A DNA stretch of 64,000 bases from Ichthyophis bannanicus (Eukaryota; Chordata; Amphibia; Gymnophiona; Ichthyophiidae): positions 128,981,596 through 129,045,595 of the forward strand of contig CM066045.1 of the NCBI GenBank assembly GCA_033557465.1, written 5' to 3'. Every line of letters begins with the position of its first letter. The first letter of the stretch is position 1. This document shows positions 23,836-35,330 of this stretch, piece after piece. The translations under genes were made by a program, and so were the position numbers. The notes beneath the pieces are model-generated. The model saw nothing but the letters and a program-made list of their open reading frames with translations, ran no database searches and was not told the DNA's origin.

Positions 23836-24592
23836 AATTGTATCTAATACGTTTAATATACCTTGTTCACCTGAAGCTTAATTAATCTCAGGCCCTTAAT
23901 GTATGATTGATTTGCATAAAGAGCTGCACCTGAGAGCAGCTCCTTTCCTTTAAGATGTGTAAGTACCTATAAAGCTATGATTATCCCAGGGCTGGGTGGG
24001 TGTTGGGGAGGGAGGGAGGGAAATAAGACTTATTAAAAGAGGGCAGCTACACAGTACCCTGTCCTGTGCTTCTAAGGTAAGCTGTAACCATTTTTCTGGG
24101 TAACTAACAGTCCTTGCTTGGATAGGAGGAGTCTTTCAAAATGGCATTTTGACCTGCCACCTGGCTTTAACACCTATTTAAAAAGTTTCACAGGTCTCTT
24201 GCCCCCTAGGTAGAAGGCCTCTTTGTAAAGGTCTCTAGAAGACTTTATTTATTGTTCAAAGAATACTGACCCTGTTTTGCCTTTTATGCTAAGTTATAGT
24301 CTGATTTGATTTAAATTAAAGCTCTTTGCTGCTGCTAGGCTCTGACCTAGTATGAAATTTAAACTAGAAGTTCTCTGCTGGGTTCTAAATTTAACCAGAA
24401 AGTTCTCTTCTGTGTTTTAAATTTAAACTTAAACTTCTGCTACTAGGCCCTGACTGATTTAACATATACACTGGGTTCACAGATTAATCAGCTTTAATCC
24501 AAAGAATTCCCTTCAGAAAAATTCCCAGAAATATATACTCACTATTGTAGATCTCTCTCCAGAAGTAGCAGTCCCCTTTTGTAGTCCTTCAA
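23836..24592 (-). other. Presumed CR1 5' leader
   Basis: No ORF. 24300-24470 holds loose repeats of 'aaatttaaac' with 'agttctctgctggg'. By position it should be the CR1 leader, but an independent insertion is possible. Confidence 0.35.
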
Positions 24593-24593
24593 G

Positions 24594-24668
24594 ACTCATG
24601 CATATTCATTGTGGTTATTCTGAAAACTTGACTGGCTAGATGAGTTGCAAGGACTGGGTTGACTGCTG
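24594..24668 (+). mobile_element. Palindromic MITE, right part
   Basis: 'ctcatgcatattcattgtgg' to 'gcaaggactgggttgac' complements the left arm at 19121-19190. 'ctcat' is present at both junctions, consistent with a short target duplication made by the CR1. Confidence 0.7.
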
Positions 24669-26216
24669 TAGATTATCAGGGACAGGCTTTGCCCCACAGT
24701 ACTTCTCTATATGCAGGTTCCTGTGTTTTCTTAAGAGAAACTGGAATCACAAGTCTCCAAGAATCAGAAATGACTCAAGTACTATCTGGTAACCCATATA
24801 TTAGTGCAGTTATTGCCTATAACCTCTTACTATTCTGACAAAAATCCCATGGAAATTAATTAAATATGCTGCTAATCGCTAATCTCTGATTGCCCACTGC
24901 CTGGAACCTCCTACTATTCCTTGTGGCTTCCAGTTTAGATAGAAATTAGAAGCAGCCTCTGCTGGGAGTATAGTACCATAAACCTTCATTTATGACTGCC
25001 TGGAGTTTCCTCCCCTCCAGATCTCATCTCTCATTTTATCCTCTGATCCCTCCCATCTATTCCAGCCACAGTAGCACCTGTCCTCTGGATTGCAGTGCAT
25101 TCTAAAGTCAACCAGTGGGTGTCACTCTTGTGTGATGAATACTGTAGATCTTTCTTCCGTCTGTGAGCTGTGAATGAGATCACCGGAGCCTCCTCAGTTC
25201 TTGACCATCGGAATAGTGGGCACAGGCAGTCAAAAGCAGAATTCCCGCACGGCACAGGCTATTATTGGGCAGGTCCCTAAGCTGTATAACCTTAGGGAAA
25301 ATTGTCTGCTTCATATTTGGGCTTCTCCTCTGGGTATATGTGTGCAGAGTATGTCTGGTACAAAGGCCCTAGATGAGCCCTTAGTCTTGCTTCTCCCCTC
25401 TACTATTAACTTTCAGGCTTTTAGGCTCTCCTGTAAGATTTTGATAATTAAGTTCAGCAATCAAGATCACCCAACACCACCCCTCCTAGAACAAGCCTCT
25501 AAAAAATGCACATTTGGACATCATGGGGTCAGTTTTCAAAGGTACCAGATAAGGACACCGTGAGAGATATTCAGCAGGCTCTATGTAGACAGAATATCTC
25601 CACAGACTGCCTCAGCACTGTCTGCGGTGCTGGAAGGGCAGTAGGGCCACTATGAGGTAATCACTGTGATTTTCAGCTGCTATTCAGGTAAATTATCTGG
25701 GTAACTTGGGCTGCAGATAAAGCTGGCCAAAACTGTGTTACCTCGATAACTGATCCAGATAACTGTTCCTGGGTATTTAGAAATTGTCAATTTAAGTGTT
25801 TATTTGCCAGCTAGTTAGGTGTTTTTTGAAGATACAAAAAAATCAGTGTTTATTGGTGTTTTCACATCACAGATACTATGCCTGAGCACCTTTCCTGACG
25901 GACTCTGTGTCACTAGGGGGATGTTTACTACGCTCCAGTATCTGTCAGTGTGCAGCTAGCATGTGCTATTGAGCCACATTGACAGATACCGAAGGGGGAA
26001 TACAGGTAGCACAACAATTTTCTGCACTGTCTTTATTTCCCACGGTAAATATGGGGAGAGGTAGGATCAGGGGAGAAGAAGCATGGTGGCAGGTGACAAC
26101 CAGCGCGAGAGCTCTTGACGCATGCTGGCTATCGATATTGCTGATAGCGTAACCGCAGATAATGCCATTTCAAAAGGTGGTGTTAGGTGCAGCTGAGTTA
26201 TTCTGCTTCCCCCAAA
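24669..26216. other. No gene seen; MITE fragments
   Basis: Mostly unique-looking sequence. 25525-25800 resembles a palindromic MITE ('gtcagttttcaaaggtacc', repeated 'ccagataa'). A TIR-like 'gggggatgtttacta' starts at 25917. The open stretch at 25174-25563 shows no domain and I do not call it. Confidence 0.35.
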
Positions 26217-26632
26217 AATCAGCACACCTCTCCCTGGACAGCACCCAACATCATGGGGCTAGCTGGCCTACCCCCTACCCTGCCCCAATAAGAAGTAATA
26301 GCAGGTCGGGCCCCCCCCCCCAACCCTTTCTTGTTCCTTACCGGAGTCTCCCTAGTGGTCCAGTGGTGTTTGGGGCAGGAGTGGTCCCCTTCCGCTCCTG
26401 TTCTGCCTCTGGTGCTTCTCAAAATGTGTGGTTCTCATGGTGCTGACCTCTAGTGGCAAGAATACTCTTGCCCTAAACACTGCTGGACTACCAGGAAGAC
26501 CTGGTATGGATAGGGTGTGTGTGGGGGGACCCCAGCCTGCTATCACTTCCCATCTGGGGTAGGGTTGGGAGTGGCAGGACAGCCATCCCCATGATGTTGG
26601 GTGCTGTCGGGGGGGGGGGGGGTGCGCTAATC
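26217..26632. repeat. Foldback element, arms about 150-180 bp
   Basis: 'cagcacccaacatcatgggg' (26238 onward) is complemented at 26586-26606. Inner pairs include 'taatagcaggtcggg' with 'cctgctatcac', and 'gtccagtggtgtttgg' with 'aaacactgctggac'. The centre is near 26425. No ORF. Confidence 0.75.
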
Positions 26633-26698
26633 CTTTGGGAGGAGAAGGCGGAGCCTTTATAGGTGCTACAGATTGTATGATCCACAGCACCAGATTTG

Positions 26699-26797
26699 CA
26701 CTTATATTGGGGAGCCGCTGCTGAGGGAAAGGACATAGTGGCTACTGTGGCTTATATTGGTGAGCCGCTGCTGAAGGAAAGGACATAATGGCTATGA
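26699..26797 (+). repeat. Tandem duplication, 2 x about 49 bp
   Basis: 'cttatattgggga' then 'gccgctgctgagggaaagga' is repeated immediately with a few changes. Confidence 0.85.
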
Positions 26798-26799
26798 CT

Positions 26800-28310
26800 G
26801 CTTGTCCTTTCCCTGTTCCCTCGCTTCCTGCCACTACATGGACCACAGGCCTGTGCAGTCATTATAAGCCTCGTGCACTAACTGCAGGGCAGATGCTGGG
26901 CACTCTCCCTGCAATTTCTGCATAGGATTTGTACCTACTGCACAGCATTTTGACATATGCCATACTGTAGATATGTACGTATGTAGAGATGCTTCTAAAT
27001 TAGAGGGTTGCAGACACTCAGACAGCACCAGTACTTTTTGCTGCGCTCGATAGTATTAATCATTTATCCCAATGTTAAAGACCTTTTTTTTTAAAATTTT
27101 ATGATGCATAAAAGTCACCAGGGTACAAATTAGCATGTGTGTAAAGTTAAAGAAACAGCAAAACGCCTGCCTCTGTACTGCAAAAACCAGTGTGCAAGGT
27201 AGTGGTATTCACTCGCGATCCTCAAGAGCTGCAAACCGGGTGAGGTTTTTAGGATATCCCTACCCAATATACATACAAAGACAACCACACTGAGAGCATT
27301 AAACTATCAGGACAAGCACAAAAACCACCCAGGACTAAATTTGTCGTTTAGAAGCCTATCACCAAAAATAGGAAATTATAACGTAACACACTGTGGCCAA
27401 AAAAACCTAAACTCCTTACAGGAGATTAAGCCAAACTACAAACAGCAGCAACTTCATCAAAATAGAAGAGAAAAAGCCTCCGGACCATGTCTCTTCCCAC
27501 TATGCAGCAACACAATGCCGTAGGGGGGATGATAAACTCAACATCATTGGCTGAAAAAACTCCTCTGTTTTTTTAGAAATGTTTATTTTATAAAACTAAT
27601 CAATAAAGGTACAGAGAACGTGCTTTCACAATACCAACACACTACTGATTCATTCAACCTTCGGCGGCACTACCGATCAGTATTACTCAGTTAAATTTGG
27701 TTAAATTTAAACTCCTCCACCTTTATCACTGCACAGAGATCCCAGAATGAAGGAAACTGTCACACATCAGTTACATCAGTTATTACATACAGTACATCAG
27801 TTACAGACACTCTAAATTATAAATGTGTCAGTGAACATCAAAGGAGCCAATGTTAGTAAACCATTGCGGCTTCATTCAACACTAAACATTACTCCCGTAG
27901 CAGCACATCACATTCTCATTACCCTTCTGCTCGAAGCCGCCAACTTATAGATAGGTATCAAGAAAGTACGTTCACAATGTCAACAGTTCAAACTAACATT
28001 ATCTCAATCATATTCTTCTAATTTAAAAGGAAATTGGCATCATCAACTAGCGATATTATAATAAACTCACACTGAAAATGAGAACCACCCCAAAACTGGG
28101 CTCAACCCTGCAACCAAAAATAGAAAGAATGAATGAAAATCAATACTGCTTTTAACTAAGCCCAACTGATTCACTTATCTGAAGGTCGCTGAAGGAAGCT
28201 CCTTACAGGGAAAAATTAGCCACACCAATTCACTTCTTCACGTCTACACGCTGAAACAAATAGTGCCATAATCTGTCGCCCAGTAGTGGCATGATATCGT
28301 TACTGCCCTT
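26800..28310. other. No gene seen
   Basis: AT-rich. 27207-27300 has a fragment of the palindromic MITE family ('gaggtttttaggatatcc'). 27590-27640 and 27950-27990 share a weak direct repeat around 'gtacgttcacaat'. Nothing else recognised. Confidence 0.35.
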
Positions 28311-28360
28311 CTGCCCAACAAAGATCTTTGTTTCGTCCTCATGGGCTTCTTCAGGGGCAG
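28311..28360 (-). ncRNA. Hammerhead-ribozyme-like motif (candidate)
   Basis: On the minus strand CTGCCC (28360-28355) pairs perfectly with GGGCAG (28316-28311). Between them are CTGAAGA, a weak stem GCCC/GGAC, GAAAC, the palindrome CAAAGATCTTTG and TT. These are the conserved hammerhead elements in the right order. One extra A follows CTGAAGA and stem II has a mismatch, so activity is doubtful. A related string lies in the loop of the foldback at 51750-51768. Confidence 0.4.
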
Positions 28361-28760
28361 GAGAATGGAGCCAGGAAAACCCTGTGTTTGTCGTGATACC
28401 TAATATGCATGAGACAGATTTGCTTTCTGTAGAGACTGTATGCCTGCAGATCTGTCTCCAGCATATTTAGAATCCAATTCGTGGACTTTGAAGACTATCA
28501 GTGAATATCACTGCTGGAAGGAAATAATCACAACTAAAAAATGTCAGGCAAGAATCACCAGATAAAGTGCTCAGCCTTTATTAGTTATAACAAATCAGGA
28601 AACAGCTAACACAATGGCAGACGTTTTGGGATTGCTTGTTTCAAGGAAATTATATGATTAAAAATATACTTTTCTTGATAGAGTTCTAGCCCAGGCCAGT
28701 TCCTATCACCACGGTGAAAATCTGATATACATTTTTTCTATAGCACTATAACAAAATTCT

Positions 28761-28825
28761 TTGTTATTGTTCAGTGTTGTCAAGTTGATGTCTACTCATG
28801 GCGATCCTGTGGAGAGTTGTCCTAA
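28761..28825 (-). mobile_element. RTE LINE 3' tail
   Basis: The inverse of this stretch matches the last 60 bp of the RTE element at 38590-38664 ('ctactcatggcgatcctgtg' equals the gtcgccatgagt end), including an (AAC)n-like edge. Confidence 0.6.
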
Positions 28826-29001
28826 ACTAAACTCATTGGATGGAGAAAAATGTTATTTTCTTAGAGTCATATCACGGAACCATTCTGAAGAGGGCGAAAG
28901 CAGTAAGCAGCCCAACAGGAATACTGCTGGGCCTAACACCGGGTCCACTGGCAGTAACAGTCATTGCAATGCTCCCACTGACAGTAACTCCACTGTTGCT
29001 A

Positions 29002-29235
29002 GTATTATTAATAGTAGCTCCAGGAGTAATGAATGTGCTCGTATTATTAATAGTAGCTCCAGGAGTAATGAATGTGCTAGTATTATTAATAGTGGCTCCA
29101 GAAGTAATAAATATGCTCGTATGATTAATAGTAGCTCCAGGAGTAATGAATATGCTCGTATGATTAATAGTAGCTCCAGGAGTAATGAACGTGCTCGTAT
29201 GATTAATAGTAGTTCCAGGGGTAATGAATGTGTCA
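29002..29235 (+). repeat. 39-bp minisatellite, six exact-length units
   Basis: 'gtattattaatagtagctcc' plus 'aggagtaatgaatgtgctc' repeats with starts at 29002, 29041, 29080, 29119, 29158 and 29197. Because 39 is divisible by 3, the surrounding 28761-29453 stays open with a 13-residue Ser/Asn-rich repeat. The opposite strand is open too, so I do not call a gene. Confidence 0.9.
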
Positions 29236-29784
29236 GTATTAACCATCGAGACCTTATTACAAAGCTCCCTAATGCAGCAGGTCACGTTCTCAGATGGGAT
29301 CCTTACAGAGCATTCGCTGGAGCTGGCACATCCTTTCGATACTGTATAATCTGTAAGAAAACAAAAAAGGATTCATGTTTGGTAAGTTACCTGTGCAACT
29401 GCAATCAAAGCGGCCAATTATTTCTAACCGTCTTAGTAAGGCTACAAACTTAGCAGGGCAGATTCAAAGCGTTCTAATGCACCAGATCTCTTATGCATCT
29501 TCATTGCGGGTATCCTGAAAACCTGACTAGCTAGGTGTGACACAAGGACTGGCTTAAGAAGCCTTGCTCTGGATAATGCTTATGTGAAGCCATACCAGCT
29601 CAGCCTTTGACCAATACTGACACCTAGTGGTCAGATGTGGCATGCGCACAAATACTAGGTACTGTGGTGGCTTGGCTAGAAGAGGAGGAAGAGTAGTCAT
29701 GAAATAGAGGAAAAAAAATCCCAAATAGATAGAGGATTGCAAGATAGCATACCACAAGGATTGCAAGATAGCATACCACAAAAC

Positions 29785-30000
29785 GGCCTTCCTGCAAAAA
29801 CTGCACTGGCTACAAGTAGCCTACAGGGCCAAATTTAAAATTCTATCTCTGATTTTCAAGGCCCTCAGACAAAATGGGACAGAATACCTAAGAATAAGTT
29901 AGTCCTCTACATACTTTGAGGCCTCTGAGGTCCCTATGCCTCTGTCTTTGTTCATCTTGTCTTGAATGTTCGGCTGTGCTTGTCCCCTCGGCTGCCTATC
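29785..30000 (+). mobile_element. L2-type LINE fragment, ORF C-terminal part
   Basis: Translates as LQKLHWLQVAYRAKFKIL then FKALRQNGTEYL, the L2 C-terminal signature, then decays. A 24-bp tandem pair ('gattgcaagatagcatacca') lies just before at 29737-29780. Beyond it, 30000-30195 holds loose 70-bp repeats. Confidence 0.6.
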
Positions 30001-30194
30001 AGGATGTTTTATTGTATTATGCTAATATGGTGAGTCTCTTGTCTCTGTTATATGATTGTTCTACCTTGTTGCCTTTTATAGTGCATCGTTTGTCCTGTGC
30101 TGACATTGTGAGTATCCTATCTATATTATTTGAAAGTTCTACCATTAAGGTATATCATTTGTATTCTGCTGATATTACATCGTATTTCTATTAT

Positions 30195-30540
30195 TTAAAT
30201 GGTTTATGGTTTATTAGATTTTAATATACCACCTTTCAAATGAATAGCAAGGTGGTTTATAATGGCAAATTATAATAAATCAAAGATAAAAAGGAGGTAT
30301 AAATAATCAAGGATAGAGACAGGAAAGACGTAAAGACACCAGATTACAGGTTCCAGGTTGCAGATGCCAACTATCTGTCACATTGTATAGGATCTGTTGT
30401 GAAATGTCTGGTTAACGAGATGCATTCTTAATGCTGTTTTGAAAGCTTTGTGTGATGGTTCAGTGCGAAGGGCAATTGGAAGGGCATTCTACAAGGCGGT
30501 AGCCATGAAGAAAAATGCTGTGTGTCTAGTACTTTTCAGT
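30195..30540 (-). mobile_element. L2-type LINE 3' end
   Basis: Right to left: FFFMATALNALPIAL-like text (with a stop), KAFKTALRMHLVNQTF, then a short tail and hairpin ACCACCTT/AAGGTGGT at 30228-30256. Opposite in direction to its neighbour at 29785. Confidence 0.65.
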
Positions 30541-30569
30541 CTGGCATGGAAGTTTCTCCAGGGTCAAGT

Positions 30570-31425
30570 GCCCATGAGGGAAGGGTTAGGACAGCCGTAA
30601 TAGTTGGTGGTTCGATCATTAGGCATGTAGATAGCTGGGTGGCTGGTGGACATGAGGATCGCTTCATAACAATCCTGCCTGGTGCGAAGGTAGCGGACCT
30701 CACGCGCCATCTAGACAAGATCTTGGTATATGTTGGTACCAATGACATAGGAAAATGTGGTAGGGAGGTTCTGGAGGCTAAATTTAGGTAGGAAGTTGAA
30801 ATCCAGAACTTCCAGGGTAGCTTTCTGGCGGCTCCAACAATATGGAACACACTCCCACATGACCTACGATCAACTGAAGATCTGAAGGACTTCCGGAAAC
30901 ACCTAAAGACTGTACTCTTCACTGAGCACTACGGCACAAGCGCATAGCCAGAATCTACAGACTTGGACCAACCTTAGACTCGATTAAAGTTCAATCACAA
31001 CCAGCGACGGACCCAGCAAACCCATGTATATAACTGTAAAAAGCACACACTGTAAATAGCTCACACTAATCAGCACCCCTGCACCCATGCACCCTCACTG
31101 TACATAATCTCACCTGACATACACACCATTGCCAATGATTGTTTGATGTGTTTACCGCCTTGATTGAAGGATAAGGTGGGATAGAAATATCCTTAAATAA
31201 ATGCTTCCTGTTCCACATGCAGGACCCAAAAGGCAGGCAGAGCTCCAGAGTCTCAATGCGTGGATGAGACAATTGTGCAAGGATGAGGGTTTTGGATTTG
31301 TTAGGAACTGGGGAACATTCTGGGGAAAGGAGGGGCTCTTCCAAAGGGATGGGCTTCACCTTAAATGGGATGGAACCAGGCTCCTGGCATTAACCTTTAA
31401 AAAAGACAGAGAGCAGCTTTTAAAC
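30570..31425 (+). pseudogene. CR1 ORF1 esterase-like domain, interrupted
   Basis: RTAVIVGGSIIRHVDSW (GDS changed to GGS) and VYVGTNDIGKCG, then the L2 tail insertion at about 30825-31200, then GPKRQAELQSLNAWMRQL and RDGLHLKWDG with the catalytic D-G-L-H retained. The two CR1 copies have lost different active-site residues. Confidence 0.7.
30825..31200 (+). mobile_element. L2-type LINE 3' end inside CR1 ORF1
   Basis: Opens FLAAPTIWNTLPHDLRS, then DFRKHLKTVLFTEHYG and a stop, a 200-bp tail, hairpin ACCGCCTT/AAGGTGGg at 31154-31180 and a short AAATA end. Strongly 5'-truncated, as usual for LINEs. A few CR1 bases were lost at the site. Confidence 0.75.
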
Positions 31426-33523
31426 TAGATAATAGGGGAGAGCTGACAGTCGCTCAAGAGCGCATGGTTCGGAACAGTGTATCCTTGAAGGATACTACCA
31501 AAAAAATGAAGTTAGGGCACATCAGCAGAGAGGTTCCAATAAAGACAAAGGTAGCCCAAATGCCCTTGAGTACAGAGCAGACAGAGCTTAAAGATTCCAA
31601 ATTACCCCTGCCTACTGATAACCAGATTAATATAAATAAAATACATTCTCTAAAATGCGTGTATGCAAATGCTAGAAGTCTAAAAAATAAGGTGGGAGAG
31701 TTAGAATATATAGCACTAAATGAGAAGTTAGATATGATTGGTATCAAATTGGTGGAGGGGTTGCGCTCTATGTTAGAGAGGGCATTGAGTCACAAAGAAT
31801 TAAAGTTCTATAGGAATCAAAATTCACTATAGAATCTCTATGGATTGAAATTCCATGTAAAAAGGGGAAGGCGATGGCATTGGGGGTGTACTATCGACTG
31901 CCTGGCCAGAATGAACAAATGGATGATGAAATGCTCAAAGAAATCAAGGAAGCTAACAAAAGTTACAGAACGGTAATAATAATGGGTGATTTCAATTACC
32001 CCGGTATTGTCTGGGTCAGTGTCACGGCAGGATATGCTAGGGAGATAACGTTTCTAGATGAAATAAATGACTGCTTCTTGGAACAGCTGGTTCATGAACC
32101 GACTAGAGGGGAAAACATTTTGGACTTAGTCCTTAGTGGAACATCAGATCTGGTGCAAGAGATAAGGGTGTTGGGGCCACTTGGCAATAGTGATCATAGC
32201 ATGATCGCGTTTGATTTAATTAATGGAGGAGGGATGGTAAGGAAATCCACAGTATTACCTTTTAACTTTTGAAAGGGAGACTATGATTAAATGAGGAAAA
32301 TAGTTAAGAAGAAACTAAAAGGAGCAGTTGCAAAGGTTAAAGACTTACATCAAGCTTGGGTGGTGTTTAAAAATACTATCTTGAAAGCCCAGACCAGCTA
32401 TATTCCACGCTTTAAGAAAAGTGGAAGGAAGTCCAAAAAACTGCCAGCATGGTTTAAAGGTGAGGTCAGAGAGGCTGTTGTTGCCAAAAAAGCATCTTTC
32501 AGGAAATGGAATAAAGAGCCAAATGACGAAAACTGGAAATAGCACAAGCACTGGCAAGTTAAATGCAAGGCACTGATAAGGCAGGCAAAGAGAAAATTTG
32601 AGAAGAAGCTTGCTGTGGAAGCAAAAACGCATAATAAAGACTTTTTCAAGTACATTCATAGCAAAAAAAACTGTGAGAGAGTCAGTTGGACCATTAGATG
32701 ATAGAGGGGTAAAAGGGGCAGTAAGAGGGGACAAGGCTATAGCGGAGAGACTGAAAGAATTCCGTGCTTCAGTCTTTACTGAGGAAGATGTAGGGATCTT
32801 ACCCATGACTGAAGTGGTATTTAAAGGTGATACTGCAGAAGAATTGAAAGAAATATCGCTACACCGGGAAAATGCATTACAACTATTTGATAAACTGAAG
32901 AGTAGCAAATCACCTGGACCAGATGATATACATCCAAGTGTGTTGAAAGAACTGAAAAATTAGATTGCAGACCTGCTATTAGTAATCTTTGAACTATCAT
33001 TAAAATCATCTGTAATACCTGAAGATTGGAGGATCGTCAATGTAACGTCAATTTTTAAAAAGAGTTCCAGGGGTGATCCGGGAAACTACAGACTGGTGAG
33101 CCTGACGTCAGTATGGGGAAAAATGGTAGAAACCATCATAAAGAACAAAATAACTCAGCATGTAGATAGTCATGGCTTAATGGGAGACAGCCACCATGGC
33201 TTTAGACAAGGAAGATCTTGTCTTACTAACTTGTTATGTTTTTTTGAAGGTGTGAATAAACAGGTAGACAAAGGTGAGTCCGTTGATGTAGTGTATCTGG
33301 ACTTTCAGAAAGCCTTTGACAAGCTCCCTCATCAGAGACTTTTGGCAAAACTAAAAGGTCATGGGATAGGAGGTGATGTACTATTGTGGATCAGGGACCG
33401 GTTAAAAGATAGAAAGCAGAGGGTAGGGCTAAATGGCCAGTTTTACCAATGGAAAAAGGTGAATAGTGGAGTACCCCAGGGATCTTTGCTGGGTCCACTG
33501 CTTTTTGACATATTCATAAATAA

Positions 33524-35057
33524 CACTGGTCAACAAATTTTTACAAAAGTCATGCTACTGAAATAAAAATAGTCATTTCTTATCAATTTTTATATGCTGA
33601 ACACCAATATGACAGTGAAATTGCAAAGTTGGCTCTATTTGTTTTGTAATCTACAAGAATTAATGTTTACATCACGAAATGCATGTCAATAGTAAATATA
33701 ATAGGCCTTCGGTTAATACCTGTAAAAAAACAAGTCATAGACTACTTCTTAGATTTTTTTCGCCTGTCTCTTGTACAGCTGTTCGGGAGCTTCTCTGGGG
33801 AGTGTCCAGCAGTAGTCAGCCAGCATTGTAGTGGACCATTTTCCCTGGTATCTTTGCTCCATCGTTGTGATATCCTGGTGAAAACGTTCGTCCTGTTCAT
33901 CACTAACCATACCACAGTTGTCAGGAAAGAAATCGAGATGGGAATCAAGGAAATGGTTTTTTAGAGACATATTGCAGCCAAGTTTCTGATACTGCATCAG
34001 CATGTCTTCTACTAGTTCCTTGTAGTTTTCTGCCTCAACATTCCCGAGAAAGTTTGTTGACACTAGGCGAAAAGCATTCCATGCTTGTTTCGCATCACCC
34101 TACAGGAAGTTGTTGAACCGATCATCTTTGAAGAGCTCTTGAATCTGAGGACCCACAAAAACTCCCTCTTTAATCTTTGCTTCGCTGAGTCGAGGGAATT
34201 TTTCATGCATGTATCATAAAGCTGGCTTTCACGAAGTTTTTCATCAAAACTAGTTTGATGTGAAGGGGTGGTGGCAGGATTTTGTGAGCCTCAACCAGAG
34301 CTGGGTGCTGGATGTTCTTCTCTCCAACTATTACATTTTGTCTGCGATTTCATTCCTTCCACAAGTAGTGCCAATCCCTTGCTCGGCTATCCCACTCACA
34401 TAAGAAACACATGTATTTTATATATCCCTGCTGTAGTCCCATTAAAAGGGCAACTACCTTCAAGTCACCACAGAGGTGCCAGCTGTACTTGTTATAGTTA
34501 ATGGAAGTCAGTAGATGCTTCACGTTATCATATGTCTCTTCCGTGTGGACGGCATGCGCTACTGGAATAGATGGAAGATGGTTTCCATTGTTCAAAAGCA
34601 CAGCCTTCAGACTCAGTTTCGAAGAGTCTATAAATAGTCTCCAGTCTTGTGTGTCATGAGTGATTATTAAGGCATTCATGAGTCTTTCAATATCGGAACA
34701 GAATACCAGATTACTTTCCGACTGCATATAGTACACTGCTGATGTCAGATGGCTTCAGCAGCCGTCTTGTAGTAATATTTCATTGCATCAGAAAATGATG
34801 CAATCAACTCTGGATGATGTGTGCATGCTGGTATTATGCAATGTGATGCAATATTACATCATTCAAGGCTTATTTGGGATATTGTTGATGTCCTACTGGA
34901 TAGATTTATGCGGTGAAACGTCAAAAATGAACTACATGCAATATCTTTAAAACGAGAGCCAATACATTTTTTTTAATGTTGTATTCGTGTTCAGCTCACG
35001 AAGATACTACAGATTAGGGCCTTTTAAAGTCAGTAATGATTTCAATGTTGACCAGTG
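33524..35057 (-). mobile_element. CACTG-terminal DNA transposon, probably CMC group
   Basis: Termini CACTGGTCAACA (33524-33535) and its inverse (35046-35057), flanked by TAA on both sides (33521-33523, 35058-35060). Excising it with one TAA gives the CR1 coding sequence exactly. CACTG ends and a 3-bp duplication fit CACTA/Mirage/Chapaev transposons. At 1.5 kb it holds only the C-terminal part of a transposase, so it is an internally deleted copy. Confidence 0.75.
33742..34760 (-). pseudogene. CMC-like transposase, C-terminal third
   Basis: Right to left: WRLFIDSSKLSLKAVLLNNG (first Asp), LCGDLKVVALLMGLQ (second acidic), CFLCEWDSRARDWHYL (a CxxC knuckle), PPPLHIKLVLMKNFVKA, FPRLSEAKIKEGVFVGPQIQ, AWNAFRLV, LGCNMSLKNHFLDSHLDFF and SDEQDERFHQD (candidate third acidic). 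There is one in-frame stop after FNNFL and a shift near 34215. I know this protein family from invertebrate genomes by its YQGKW-type ending. The domain function is by analogy. Confidence 0.6.
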
Positions 35058-35330
35058 TAACCCGGAAAAGGGAATAACGAGTGAGGTTATCAAATTTGCA
35101 GATGACACAAAACTATTTAAAGTTGTTAAAACCCATGAGGATTGTGGAAAATTGCAAGAGGATCTTGATAAATTGGAAGACTGGGCATCCAAATGGCAGA
35201 TGAAATTTAATGTGGACAAGTGCAAAGTTATGCACCTAGGAAAGAACAACCCAAACTATGGTTACACGATGCAAGGTTCCACATTGGGAACCACCACCCA
35301 GGAAAAAGATTTAGGCGTCATCATGGATAG

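Larger units (their letters stand above)
19238..24592 (-). mobile_element. CR1 LINE copy 1, with nested SINE and L2 tail
   Basis: The 3' end (left) has the CR1-type tail whose inverse begins 'gaacataagatatgcc'. Further right are ORF2 (RT, endonuclease), a SINE at 22375-22668, ORF1 (22667-23516), an L2 3' end on the other strand (about 23560-23835) and a presumed leader to 24592. It splits a palindromic MITE. The strand and gene order are clear; the exact 5' end is taken from the MITE junction. Confidence 0.75.

Noticed and set aside
25174..25563. 129-codon ORF
   Set aside because: No family resemblance, low plausibility, partly overlaps MITE-like sequence.
29002..29235. CRISPR-like array
   Set aside because: Units are contiguous with no spacers, and the sequence is eukaryotic.
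28761..29453. 231-codon Ser/Asn-repeat ORF
   Set aside because: Arises from a 39-bp tandem repeat; it is open on the opposite strand too and begins in an RTE tail.
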